NCBI GenBank assembly: GCA_004557125.1
Contig: SFET01000017.1
Coordinates: 1 to 49,613 of the forward strand
From: Clostridiales bacterium
GTDB taxonomy: Bacteria > Bacillota > Clostridia > Christensenellales > Aristaeellaceae
Direction of reading: 5' to 3'
Length of the DNA stretch: 49,613 nucleotides
Below are positions 40,000 through 48,580 of this stretch, piece after piece. The stretch's first letter is position 1, and every line of letters starts with the position of its first letter. A program made the translations under genes and the position numbers. Under the pieces are notes generated by a model, which was given only the letters and a program-made list of their open reading frames with translations, made no database searches and had not been told where the DNA came from.

Positions 40000-42183
40000 T
40001 TAGTCGCGATCGCGCCTGCGTCCGCCACGGTCGCCGCCGCGGCCACCGCGATCACCGTCGCGGCGCGGGGGACGGCGCACCGGCATGGACTCGTCCTCGT
40101 AGACGATGTCCGTGCGCAGCAGGTTGATGCGGCCCTGGGAGTCGATCTCCGCGATCTTGCAGGGGATCTCGTCGCCGATGTTCATCACATCTTCGACCTT
40201 CTCCACGCGCTCGTTGGCCATCTTGGAGATGTGCAGCATGCCGTCCTTGCCCGGAGCGTACTCGATGAACGCGCCGAAGGACATGATGCGCACGACCTTG
40301 CCCAGGAAGGTGTCGCCCACCTCGGGATCCTTGGCGATGCCCTCGATGATCTGGCGTGCGCGACGTGCGGCGGCCGCATCCTCGGTGGCGATGAACACGC
40401 TGCCGTCGTCCTCGATGTCGATCTTCACGCCGGTCTCGTCGATGATCTTGTTGATGGTCTTGCCGCGGGGGCCGACGACCTCGCCGATCTTCTCGGGGTT
40501 GATCGTGAAGGTGACGATCTTGGGCGCATGCTTGCTCAGCTCGGCGCGCGGGGCCGGGATGGTCTGGAGCATCTTGTCCAGGATGAACAGGCGGCCGTCG
40601 TAGGCCTGGGCCAGCGCCTGGCGCAGAATGGCCTCGTCGATGCCCTTGATCTTGATGTCCATCTGGATGGCAGTGATGCCCTTGGTGGTGCCGGCAACCT
40701 TGAAGTCCATGTCGCCCAGGAAGTCCTCGAGGCCCTGGATGTCGGTCAGCACGGCGACCTTGCCGGTGTTCTCAACGTCCTTGATCAGGCCCATGGCGAC
40801 GCCGGCCACGGGGCGCTTGATCGGAACGCCCGCGTCCATCAGCGCCAGCGTGGAGCCGCAGACGGAGGCCTGAGAGGTGGAGCCGTTGGAGGACATGACC
40901 TCGGAGACCAGGCGCAGGCAGTAGGGGAACTCCTCGACAGAGGGGATCATGGGCTCCAGCGCGCGCTCTGCCAGCGCGCCGTGGCCGATCTCGCGGCGGC
41001 CCGGGCTGCGGGCGGGCTTGGCTTCGCCGGTGGAGTATCCCGGGAAGTTGTAGTGGTGCATGTAGCGCTTGCGATCCTGGGTGCCGATGCCGTCGATGAT
41101 CTGCTGCTCGGACATGGGGGCCAGGGTGCACACGGTCATGACCTGGGTCTGACCGCGGGTGAACACGCCGGAGCCGTGGGGACGGGGCAGCACGCCGACC
41201 TCGCACCAGATGGGGCGGATCTCGGTGAGCTTGCGGCCGTCGGGGCGCACGCCGTTGTCGATGATGTGGCGGCGCATGATTTCCTTCTGGATGGCGTACA
41301 GGGCATCGCCAACCTCCACCTCGCGGCCCGCAAACTGCTCCGCGAAGTGCTCGGCGACCTCAGCCTTGACCTGGGCCTCGCGGGCATTGCGCTCGCTGCG
41401 GTCGAAGGTCTCGAACATCCACTGCACCTTTTCATATGCATACTCGCGCACGGCAGCCTTGACGTCCTCGCCCGGCAGCTGCAGCGGGAATTCGCGCTTT
41501 TCCTTGCCGATCTCGGCCTTGATGTCCTCGATGAAGGCCACGATCTTCTTGATCTCCTCGTGGGCGAACAGGATCGCGCCCAGCATGACCTCCTCGGAGA
41601 CCTCCTTCGCACCGGCCTCGACCATCAGCACCGCTTCACTGGTGCCGGCGACGGTCAGGTTCATCAGGGAGACCTCGCGCTGCGCGACGGTGGGGTTGAC
41701 GATGTACTCGCCGTCCACATAGCCGATGTTCACCGCGCCAATGGGGCCGGCCCACGGAATCTCGGAGATGGACAGCGCGGCGGACGCGCCGATCATCGCG
41801 GGGATGTCCGGGATGTTGTCCTGCTCGACGGACATGACGGTGGCGACCACGGACACGTCGTGGCGCATTCCCTTGGGGAACAGGGGGCGCAGCGGGCGGT
41901 CGATCAGGCGGCTGGTCAGGATGGCCTTTTCCGCCGGACGGCCCTCGCGGCGATTCCAGGAGCCCGGAATGTGGCCCACGGAGTAGAGCTTTTCTTCAAA
42001 ATCCACGCTCAGCGGGAAGAAATCGATGCCCGGACGCGGGGTTTCCGCGACGGTTGCGGTGACCAGCACGCAGGTGTCGCCGTAGCGAACGAAGGTTGCG
42101 CCGCTGGCCTGCTCGGCATACTTGCCGAATTCCAGAGTGAGCGTTCTTCCGCCCAGTTCCATGGAATAAGCCTTGAAATCCAT
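40000..42183 (-). CDS. pnp: Polyribonucleotide nucleotidyltransferase
   Basis: A 727-aa phosphorolytic 3'-5' exoribonuclease. Two RNase PH domains (the first with GSWNRREGRPAEKAIL, the second with FPGYSTGEAKPARSPGRREIGHG and the catalytic DIQGLEDFLGDMDFKVAGT) precede a KH domain (VGPRGKTINKIIDETG) and an S1 domain (GKVVRIMSFGAFIEYAPGKDGMLHIS). The C-terminus ends in an Arg/Gly/Asp-rich tail (RGGRGGDRGGRRRDRD) that may bind RNA. GGAGGG upstream. Its long structured leader suggests autoregulation. Confidence 0.97.
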   Translation of the reverse strand: MDFKAYSMELGGRTLTLEFGKYAEQASGATFVRYGDTCVLVTATVAETPRPGIDFFPLSVDFEEKLYSVGHIPGSWNRREGRPAEKAILTSRLIDRPLRPLFPKGMRHDVSVVATVMSVEQDNIPDIPAMIGASAALSISEIPWAGPIGAVNIGYVDGEYIVNPTVAQREVSLMNLTVAGTSEAVLMVEAGAKEVSEEVMLGAILFAHEEIKKIVAFIEDIKAEIGKEKREFPLQLPGEDVKAAVREYAYEKVQWMFETFDRSERNAREAQVKAEVAEHFAEQFAGREVEVGDALYAIQKEIMRRHIIDNGVRPDGRKLTEIRPIWCEVGVLPRPHGSGVFTRGQTQVMTVCTLAPMSEQQIIDGIGTQDRKRYMHHYNFPGYSTGEAKPARSPGRREIGHGALAERALEPMIPSVEEFPYCLRLVSEVMSSNGSTSQASVCGSTLALMDAGVPIKRPVAGVAMGLIKDVENTGKVAVLTDIQGLEDFLGDMDFKVAGTTKGITAIQMDIKIKGIDEAILRQALAQAYDGRLFILDKMLQTIPAPRAELSKHAPKIVTFTINPEKIGEVVGPRGKTINKIIDETGVKIDIEDDGSVFIATEDAAAARRARQIIEGIAKDPEVGDTFLGKVVRIMSFGAFIEYAPGKDGMLHISKMANERVEKVEDVMNIGDEIPCKIAEIDSQGRINLLRTDIVYEDESMPVRRPPRRDGDRGGRGGDRGGRRRDRD

Positions 42184-42237
42184 TTTGTTTGCCCTCCTTG
42201 GGTTCTCTCTATCTTCTTTTCATTGTTACCATGTTCA

Positions 42238-42424
42238 GCGCCCCATACTCCGACGGGGCAGGGATCCTTCCGCGCCCCTGACTCCACCGGGGCGAATGGG
42301 ACTGTGTGCAGACGCACGCCTGCGGAATCGTCTCCGCATCCTAGCGTCCACACACAGCGAAACGGGCGAATTCGTACGAAGCGCCGCCGCTCGGAATGAC
42401 TCGGGCGACGGCGCGTACGACTCA
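42238..42424 (-). promoter_or_regulatory. Structured pnp leader between rpsO and pnp
   Basis: Three elements on the minus strand. First, a stem bounded by TCGTACG/CGTACGA (42376-42424). Second, a three-tier stem CTGTGTG/CACACAG, GACGC/GCGTC and TGCGGA/TCCGCA (42303-42361). Third, two near-identical tandem hairpins GCCCC-10-nt loop-GGGGCGC at 42272-42293 and 42238-42259, each with GGAGT in the loop. The position matches the RNase III-processed pnp leader known in E. coli. Confidence 0.65.
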
Positions 42425-42451
42425 CCTATTGGGGCAAGTGCCGGTCTCGCA

Positions 42452-42706
42452 TTACTTGCGCAGGCCGAGCTTTGCGATCAGTGCACGATAGGCTTCGATG
42501 TCGGTCTTCTTCAGGTAGTCCAGCAGACCACGGCGCTGACCAACCATCAGCAGCAGGCCACGGCGGGAGTGGTGGTCCTTCTTGTGCACCTTCAGGTGCT
42601 CGTTCAGGTGGTTGATGCGCTCGGTCAGCAGAGCGACCTGCACTTCGGGGGAACCGGTATCGCCTTCGTGGCGGCCATAGGTAGAGATGATTTCCTGCTT
42701 GGTCAT
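42452..42706 (-). CDS. rpsO: 30S ribosomal protein S15
   Basis: An 84-aa protein with GRHEGDTGSPEVQVALLTERI and HKKDHHSRRGLLLMVGQRRGLLDYL, the 16S rRNA-binding core of S15. Start 42706 follows AGAGGAGGAAG; a longer frame upstream adds only basic residues of unlikely origin. It is slightly shorter at the N-terminus than the usual 88-89 residues. It has its own promoter. Confidence 0.97.
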   Translation of the reverse strand: MTKQEIISTYGRHEGDTGSPEVQVALLTERINHLNEHLKVHKKDHHSRRGLLLMVGQRRGLLDYLKKTDIEAYRALIAKLGLRK

Positions 42707-42811
42707 GGGTTTCTTCCTCCTCTTTCTCTTGCGCGCAGGCACCGTATGCCGTCGGAGTGTTCGGCAAACCGTGCAAGCGTGATTGTGGCAAATCAGAATG
42801 CCACTTCTACT

Positions 42812-42840
42812 ATTCTACCATACCACCCCGCGTTTGTAAA
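42812..42840 (-). promoter_or_regulatory. Promoter of rpsO-pnp
   Basis: Minus strand: TTTACA (42835-42840), a 17-bp spacer and TAGAAT (42812-42817). Confidence 0.65.
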
Positions 42841-42866
42841 CGTGCGGGGCGTAACTTTTGGAAAGT

Positions 42867-43430
42867 TTAACGCGGATCCTTCAATTGAAACAGGCGCATG
42901 AAGCGCTGCATGTCCCCCTGCTCCTTCAGCCGCCGCAGCAGCGTGGAGGAGACCACATCGTCCCCGTCCATCACCGCGTCCACGATGACCGCGCGGTAGC
43001 CCAGGCGGTCTGCTTCGCTGCGGATCAGCGCCGCGTTTCCCCGACCGCCCGCGCCGAAGGTGTAGTTGAATCCGGCCACCACGCCCTTGACCCGCAGGCG
43101 CTTGACCAGCCCCTCCAGGTACTCCACCGGCTCCGTGGCCGCGTATTCCGGCGTGAAATGCCGCATCAGCAGGCCGTCGATGCCCATCGCCTGTAGCTTG
43201 TCCCGCTTTGTGAAGGGGGATAACAGCATCTTTGGCGCCCGTTCGGGGCAGAGCACGCGCAGCGGATGTTCATAGAAAGTGTACACCACGCAGGCTGTAT
43301 CCAACTCCCGCGCCAGTTCCATCGCCCGGCGGATCAGCGCCTGATGACCCTTGTGCACACCGTCAAAGGTGCCCAGCGCAACCACGCAGGAAGGCAGGTC
43401 AAACTGTTCCTCATCGTGCCAGATCCGCAT
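42867..43430 (-). CDS. ribF: FAD synthetase domain protein, lacking the riboflavin kinase half
   Basis: A 187-aa protein with the nucleotidyltransferase motif GTFDGVHKGH (20-29), FYEHPLRVL, GFNYTFGAGGRG and a terminal VVSSTLLRRLKEQG. In normal RibF (about 310 aa) the riboflavin kinase domain begins right after this point, but here the frame stops and no kinase-like sequence remains before rpsO. It should adenylate FMN to FAD, leaving flavin phosphorylation to another gene. Start 43430 lies 20 bp inside truB (overlap). Confidence 0.9.
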   Translation of the reverse strand: MRIWHDEEQFDLPSCVVALGTFDGVHKGHQALIRRAMELARELDTACVVYTFYEHPLRVLCPERAPKMLLSPFTKRDKLQAMGIDGLLMRHFTPEYAATEPVEYLEGLVKRLRVKGVVAGFNYTFGAGGRGNAALIRSEADRLGYRAVIVDAVMDGDDVVSSTLLRRLKEQGDMQRFMRLFQLKDPR

Positions 43431-44331
43431 GTCTCTCCTCCTCCGGCAGCAGCATCGCCCTGAAGCGCACCGTGCCGTCCTCCTGCGTCCGGCCGATGCC
43501 GGCAAATGTATCGTTCAGATAGACGCGCACGGCCTCGGCCACGGGCGCGGACTCCTGCATCCACCTCTGCTTCAGCACGTTTCCGTTGATCACCGCGTGG
43601 CGGGCCTGCTCGGTCAGGTACACCGCAGGCAGATGTCCCAGCGGCGCATCCAATGGAAGCAGATGCTCTTCCAGCGTGCCCTCTGCACTCGCTTCGTCGA
43701 TCTCCTCCCGGCTCAGCGCGTTTTCCAGCGTGAACACTCCTGCCGCCGTGCGCTGCAGACTCGCCATGTGCGCGCCGCAGCCCAGCCGCAGGCCGATGTC
43801 GTGGCAGAGCGTGCGGATGTACACGCCCTTGCCGCAGTCCACGCGGATGCGGTAGCGGTTCTCGCCGGTCTGCTCCAGCAGCTCCACGCCCTCCACGCGG
43901 CACTTGCGGGGCTCCACTTCGATGGTCTCGCCCTTGCGCGCCAGCTGGTAGAGCCGCTTGCCGCCGCGCTTGATGGCGGAGTACATCGGCGGAATCTGCT
44001 CGATCTCCCCGACGAACTCTGCAAGCACCGTGCGCAGATCATCCTGCGTGACTTGCACCGCGCGTTCCTCGATCACGCTGCCGGTGGCGTCCTGGGTGTC
44101 GGTGATCGCGCCCAGCTGCACTTCGGCCACGTAGGTCTTTTTCTTGTCGATGATGTAGTCAAACAGCCGGGTCGCAGAGCCGATGCACAGCGGCAGCACG
44201 CCCGAGGCCTCCGGATCCAGGGTTCCGCCGTGGCCGATGGCCGTGCCCCGCGGCAGCCGCTTGCGCACGAACACCACCAGGTTCGAGCTGGTGATGCCGG
44301 TGGGCTTGTTTGCGATCAGAAATCCGTTCAT
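43411..44331 (-). CDS. truB: tRNA pseudouridine-55 synthase
   Basis: A 306-aa enzyme that modifies U55 in the T-loop of tRNAs. Catalytic Asp39 lies in GHGGTLDPEASGVL; KTYVAEVQLG, PPMYSAIKRGGKRLY and GVYIRTLCHDIG follow in family order. The start is 4 bp after the nrnA stop. Confidence 0.97.
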   Translation of the reverse strand: MNGFLIANKPTGITSSNLVVFVRKRLPRGTAIGHGGTLDPEASGVLPLCIGSATRLFDYIIDKKKTYVAEVQLGAITDTQDATGSVIEERAVQVTQDDLRTVLAEFVGEIEQIPPMYSAIKRGGKRLYQLARKGETIEVEPRKCRVEGVELLEQTGENRYRIRVDCGKGVYIRTLCHDIGLRLGCGAHMASLQRTAAGVFTLENALSREEIDEASAEGTLEEHLLPLDAPLGHLPAVYLTEQARHAVINGNVLKQRWMQESAPVAEAVRVYLNDTFAGIGRTQEDGTVRFRAMLLPEEERHADLAR

Positions 44332-44335
44332 GCGT

Positions 44336-45310
44336 TCATTCCTGTTCCTGTAAATTCTTCAGCGCGGCCTCCGCCGTCCTGAGCACGGCCTGGAGCGCAT
44401 CCTCCATGGGAAGGTTCAGCGTGACACCCGCCGCGCAGGCGTGGCCGCCGCCGCCCAGCGGAACCGCTACGTCCCTTGCCACGTCCAGACCGCCCTTGGA
44501 GCGCAGCGAAAACTTCGTCTGCACGCTCCCCCGCTCCTCCGCAAGGCAGGCGAACTGTACGCCGCGAATCTCCAGCAGGTAGTTCACAATGCCCTCGTTG
44601 TCCTCCCGCAGCGCGTTTGCGCGGGAAAGCATGTCGTCGGTTAGCCGCGCCCAGCACATGGTCTTTTCCGCGTTCATCTCAAGACCCGCAAGCACCAGCC
44701 CCAGCAGGCGGGTGCGGCCCTCGCTGCGGGTGCGGTAGAGCTGCCGGGTGATGCCGTCCACGTCCGCGCCCGCCTGCAGACAGGCTGCCGCAGCCTCCAG
44801 TGTCTCCGCGCGGGTGCTGGAAAAGCCGAAGCGTCCGCTGTCGGTGCACAGGGCGATGTACAGCCACTGGGCCATCTCCGGATCCATCTCCACGCCCAGC
44901 TCCCGGATCAGCGCGACCGCCAGCTCGCCGCAGGCCGCAGCCTCGCCGTCCACCGCGCAGACCTCGCCAAAGCCGGGGTTGGTGGCGTGGTGATCCAGCA
45001 CGGCGCGATGCGCGCAGCCGTCAAAGATCTGCTGGCCCGCGCCCATGCGGTTCGGCTCGGAAACGTCCACCGAGAACCCGGTCCGGGGCGCAAAGGGCAG
45101 GTTCCGGCCGTCGGCGATCTCCACCGTGTGGTCAAAGACCTTGTACATCTCCGGCAGTCCGCCCGGCAGGTAGACGAAGGCGCGCTTGCCCATTTTCCGA
45201 AGTGCCTTCGCCAGGGCGATGCAGCATCCGGCAGCGTCGCCGTCCGGGTTGATGTGGCCGAAGAGCGCATAATCATCGTGCGCCTTCAGGAAGGCCGCCA
45301 GTTCAGTCAT
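44336..45310 (-). CDS. nrnA: DHH-family oligoribonuclease/pAp phosphatase (NrnA)
   Basis: A 324-aa protein with HINPDGDAAGC, DVSEPNR, VLDHHATN (the DHH motif), ALCTDSGRFGFS and a C-terminal DHHA1 domain ending in GGGGHACAAG. It degrades short RNAs and pAp. The gene sits between rbfA and truB as in many Firmicutes. Start 45310 overlaps the rbfA stop; ATG 45319 is an alternative with no better ribosome-binding site. Confidence 0.92.
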   Translation of the reverse strand: MTELAAFLKAHDDYALFGHINPDGDAAGCCIALAKALRKMGKRAFVYLPGGLPEMYKVFDHTVEIADGRNLPFAPRTGFSVDVSEPNRMGAGQQIFDGCAHRAVLDHHATNPGFGEVCAVDGEAAACGELAVALIRELGVEMDPEMAQWLYIALCTDSGRFGFSSTRAETLEAAAACLQAGADVDGITRQLYRTRSEGRTRLLGLVLAGLEMNAEKTMCWARLTDDMLSRANALREDNEGIVNYLLEIRGVQFACLAEERGSVQTKFSLRSKGGLDVARDVAVPLGGGGHACAAGVTLNLPMEDALQAVLRTAEAALKNLQEQE

Positions 45311-45662
45311 TGGAATCATTGCGGCGCGTCTCCCCCAGAATCTGATTGATCTTCGCGGCGTATTCGATGTTCGTGTCCAGCTCAAACTGGATCTCCGGCA
45401 CATACCGCAGATCCACCTCATGGCCCAGCTCCCGGCGGATGAAGCCCGCAGCGCGGCTGAGCGCAGCCATCATGTCCTTGCGGCGATCCTCCTCCAGGAT
45501 GCTGATGCGCACCTTGGCGTAGCGCAGATCGCGGGTGACCTCGCACCTCACGATGCTCCAGGTGCCGCCCACGCGGGGATCATTCACCTCGTCGCGGATG
45601 ATGCGGTCGATGGCCTTGTGCACCTCCTCGGAGATGCGGTCGATGCGGTCATAAGAAGCCAT
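45303..45662 (-). CDS. rbfA: Ribosome-binding factor A
   Basis: A 119-aa KH-type protein for 30S maturation: RISEEVHKAIDRIIRDEVNDPRVG, RYAKVRISIL and LRYVPEIQFELDTNIEYAAKI. Start 45662 follows GAAAGGAGAA. Confidence 0.96.
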   Translation of the reverse strand: MASYDRIDRISEEVHKAIDRIIRDEVNDPRVGGTWSIVRCEVTRDLRYAKVRISILEEDRRKDMMAALSRAAGFIRRELGHEVDLRYVPEIQFELDTNIEYAAKINQILGETRRNDSND

Positions 45663-45720
45663 ATTTTCTCCTTTCCGAGGGGAAGTTCCCCTGCGGTCAA
45701 TCGCGTTCGCTTCAGCAGAT

Positions 45721-45754
45721 AAAACGGGCGTTCAAAGCTCAGCTTGAACGCCCG
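45721..45754 (-). terminator. Intrinsic terminator between infB and rbfA
   Basis: On the minus strand CGGGCGTTCAA pairs with TTGAACGCCCG around a short loop, followed by TTTTATC. It sits inside the otherwise continuous nusA operon, so it probably reduces expression of rbfA and later genes relative to infB. Confidence 0.75.
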
Positions 45755-45767
45755 ACCGAAATCGCTT

Positions 45768-48551
45768 TTACTGTTCGATTTCCTCCATCATGAAGCACTC
45801 GATGACGTCGTTCTCCTTGATGTCATTGTAGTTTTCGATGCCAATGCCGCACTCATACCCGGTATTGACTTCTTTCACCGCATCCTTGAAGCGCTGCAGC
45901 GAGGAAATCTTGCCCTCGTGGATGACCACGTTGTCGCGCAGCAGACGCACCTGCTGGCTGCGGATGATCTTGCCGTCGGTGACGTAGGAGCCCGCGACGG
46001 TGCCCACGCCGGAGACCTTGAAGGGCGTGCGCACGGTGGCGTGGCCCAGCAGAACCTCCTTGAACTTCGGGGCCAGCATGCCCTTCATGGCGTTCTGCAC
46101 GTCCTCGATGGCCTGGTAGATGACGCGGTAGAGGCGGATGTCGATCTTTTCCTTCTCGGCCATGGCGCGGGCGTTGTTGTCCGGGCGCACGTTGAAGCCG
46201 ATGATGATGGCGTTGGCCGTGGAGGCCAGCATGACGTCGGTCTCGGTGATCGCGCCGACGCCGCCGTGGATGGAGCGCACGCGCACTTCCTCGTTGGAGA
46301 GCTTCTCCAGGGACTGGCGCACGGCCTCGACGCTGCCCTGCACGTCCGCCTTGATGATGACGTTCAGATCCTTGATCTGACCGGCGGAAATCTGGCTGAA
46401 CAGGTCGTCCAGGGTGGTCTTCTGCTGCTCCTTGATCAGCGCCGCGCGCAGGCGATCCTTGCGCTCCTCGGCGACCTGGCGGGACAGCTTGTCGTCGTCC
46501 ACGGCGGAGATCTGATCGCCCGCCTCGGGAACATCGTTGAAGCCGATGACCTCCACCGGATCAGAGGGGCCTGCGCTCTTGACGCGCTCGCCGATGTCGT
46601 TGACCATGGCGCGCACGCGGCCGTAGGCCGTGCCGGCGACGATGGTGTCGCCCACGCGCAGGGTGCCGTTCTTCACCAGCACCGTGGCCACCGGGCCGCG
46701 GCCCTTGTCCAGGCGCGCCTCGATGATGATGCCGCGGGCCTTGCGGTTGGGATTGGCCTTGTAGTCCTGCACCTCGGCCACCAGCAGGATCATCTCCAGC
46801 AGCTGCTCCACGCCCTCGCCGGTGACGGCGGAGACGGGAACCATGATGGTGTCGCCGCCCCAGTCCTCGCAGACCAAGTCGTACTCCGTGAGCTGCTGCT
46901 TGATGCGCTCGATGTTGGCGGCGGGCTTGTCGATCTTGTTGATGGCGACGATGGTCTGAACGCCTGCGGCCTTGGCATGGCTGATGGCCTCGATGGTCTG
47001 GGGCATCACGCCGTCGTCCGCGGCGACCACCAGCACGGCGATGTCGGTGGCCATGGCGCCGCGCAGGCGCATGGAGGTGAAGGCCTCGTGGCCGGGGGTG
47101 TCCAGGAAGGTGATCTGCCTGCCGTCGAGGTTGACGGTATACGCGCCGATGTGCTGGGTGATGCCGCCCGCCTCGCCCGCAGTCACGCGGGTCTTGCGGA
47201 TGTAGTCAAGCAAACTGGTCTTGCCGTGGTCGACGTGGCCCATGATGGTCACGACCGGCGGGCGCGGGATCAGATCCTCCTCGGCGTCCTGCACGTCCTC
47301 CTTCTCGAGGGCGTCCTCGGCGGTTTCGGCCACCTTCTTCTCCAGCTCGATGTCGTACTCCGCGCAGACCAGGCCGGCGGTCTCGTAATCCAGCTCGTTG
47401 TTGATGGTGGCGATGATGCCCAGCATCATCAGCTTCTTGATGATCTCGCCGGCGGGCTTGCCGATGCGCTCGGACAAATCGCGCACGGTGATCGTCTCGG
47501 CGGTCATCACGGCCTTCTCGATGCGCACGGGCTCGAAGGCCTTGACCTGCGCCGCGGCCTTCTTTTTCTTCTTTCCGCGCACGAACTCGTCGTCATAGCC
47601 GTTGATGGACATGTTCACGCCGGTGTCGCGGCGGCGGTTGTTGTTCTTGTTGGCGTTACGCTCCGGATCGTTCTGGCGCACGTACTGCTTCTTGTTGGGA
47701 TCGTAGTTGGATACGCGCTCCTTCTCCATCGCCGGGGCGAGATCGGGCATCTTATTGCGTCCGTAGCCAGGGCGTGCACCGCCGCCGAAGCTGCGGCCAC
47801 CCTGACCGCCGCCCTGCGGACCACCCTGGCCCTGGGGACGGTTGCCGTAGGGGCGGGAACCCTGCTGACCCGGCTGCGCCGGACGGCCGTACTGGCCCTG
47901 GGGGCGAGAACCGTACTGGCCCTGCTGACCCGGCTGTGCGGGGCGGCCGTACTGGCCCTGGGGCCGAGCGCCCTGCTGGCCCGGCTGTGCCGGACGGCCA
48001 TAGGGGCCCTGGGGACGATTCCCCTGCTGGCCCGGCTGCACGGGACGGCCATAGGGGCCCTGGGGACGGGCGCCCTGCTGGCCCGGCTGTGCGGGGCGGC
48101 CATACTGGCCCTGGGGACGGTTGGCATACTGGCCCTGCGGACCCGGCTGCGCCTGCTGCGCTGCGGGACGCTGGGGCTGCTGTGCCGGGGCGCTCTGGGG
48201 CTTGACTTCCTCCGCCTTGACCTCGGCCTGCGCTGCGGCCTCCGGTTTGGCGGCCGCCTCGGGTGCGCTCTGCGGCTTGGCCTCCGCACGGGGCTCCGCG
48301 GGCACTTCCGGTACCTGTTCGCTGGAATAGGCGTTCATGAACTGCGCATCCGCCTCATAGCGCTTGCGCTGCTCCTCCTTCGCCTCGCGATCCCGGGCCT
48401 CCTGCGCCTCGCGGGCGTAGTCTCCGGAGATCTTGCGCAGGTTGCCCAGCATATCCTGCGTCTTTTTGCGCATCTGGGTGATGCTCTCCAGCATTTTTCC
48501 GGTATTCGTGCTCAATTCTTTGGTTGCGTCCTGAACCCTGACTTTGGCCAT
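45768..48551 (-). CDS. infB: Translation initiation factor IF-2
   Basis: A 927-aa GTPase. Residues 1-75 are a charged helical N-terminus. At 145-231 there are five copies of a 16-residue RPQGQYGRPAQPGQQG-type unit. An IF2_N domain lies near 345-395. The G domain has P-loop GHVDHGKT (438-445), DTPGHEAF and NKID, followed by domains II-IV. It places fMet-tRNA on the 30S subunit. The Pro/Gln/Gly repeat is lineage-specific and probably disordered. Confidence 0.97.
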   Translation of the reverse strand: MAKVRVQDATKELSTNTGKMLESITQMRKKTQDMLGNLRKISGDYAREAQEARDREAKEEQRKRYEADAQFMNAYSSEQVPEVPAEPRAEAKPQSAPEAAAKPEAAAQAEVKAEEVKPQSAPAQQPQRPAAQQAQPGPQGQYANRPQGQYGRPAQPGQQGARPQGPYGRPVQPGQQGNRPQGPYGRPAQPGQQGARPQGQYGRPAQPGQQGQYGSRPQGQYGRPAQPGQQGSRPYGNRPQGQGGPQGGGQGGRSFGGGARPGYGRNKMPDLAPAMEKERVSNYDPNKKQYVRQNDPERNANKNNNRRRDTGVNMSINGYDDEFVRGKKKKKAAAQVKAFEPVRIEKAVMTAETITVRDLSERIGKPAGEIIKKLMMLGIIATINNELDYETAGLVCAEYDIELEKKVAETAEDALEKEDVQDAEEDLIPRPPVVTIMGHVDHGKTSLLDYIRKTRVTAGEAGGITQHIGAYTVNLDGRQITFLDTPGHEAFTSMRLRGAMATDIAVLVVAADDGVMPQTIEAISHAKAAGVQTIVAINKIDKPAANIERIKQQLTEYDLVCEDWGGDTIMVPVSAVTGEGVEQLLEMILLVAEVQDYKANPNRKARGIIIEARLDKGRGPVATVLVKNGTLRVGDTIVAGTAYGRVRAMVNDIGERVKSAGPSDPVEVIGFNDVPEAGDQISAVDDDKLSRQVAEERKDRLRAALIKEQQKTTLDDLFSQISAGQIKDLNVIIKADVQGSVEAVRQSLEKLSNEEVRVRSIHGGVGAITETDVMLASTANAIIIGFNVRPDNNARAMAEKEKIDIRLYRVIYQAIEDVQNAMKGMLAPKFKEVLLGHATVRTPFKVSGVGTVAGSYVTDGKIIRSQQVRLLRDNVVIHEGKISSLQRFKDAVKEVNTGYECGIGIENYNDIKENDVIECFMMEEIEQ
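47859..48119 (-). repeat. Tandem 51-bp repeat inside infB
   Basis: Five units encoding RPQG(Q/P)YGRP(A/V)QPGQQG begin at residues 145, 162, 179, 196 and 216, with a period of 17 residues (51 bp) and one 3-residue expansion. DNA identity between units is high, so copy number may vary between strains. Confidence 0.85.
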
Positions 48552-48580
48552 TCCCTAAATGCACCCCCGATAGTAATCAA

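Noticed and set aside
42743..42866. Remnant of the riboflavin kinase domain after ribF
   Set aside because: None of the three frames shows kinase motifs; the gap contains the rpsO promoter and rpsO leader.
47859..48119. Regularly spaced repeat that could suggest a CRISPR array
   Set aside because: The units are in-frame codons of IF-2 with a 51-bp period and no unique spacers.
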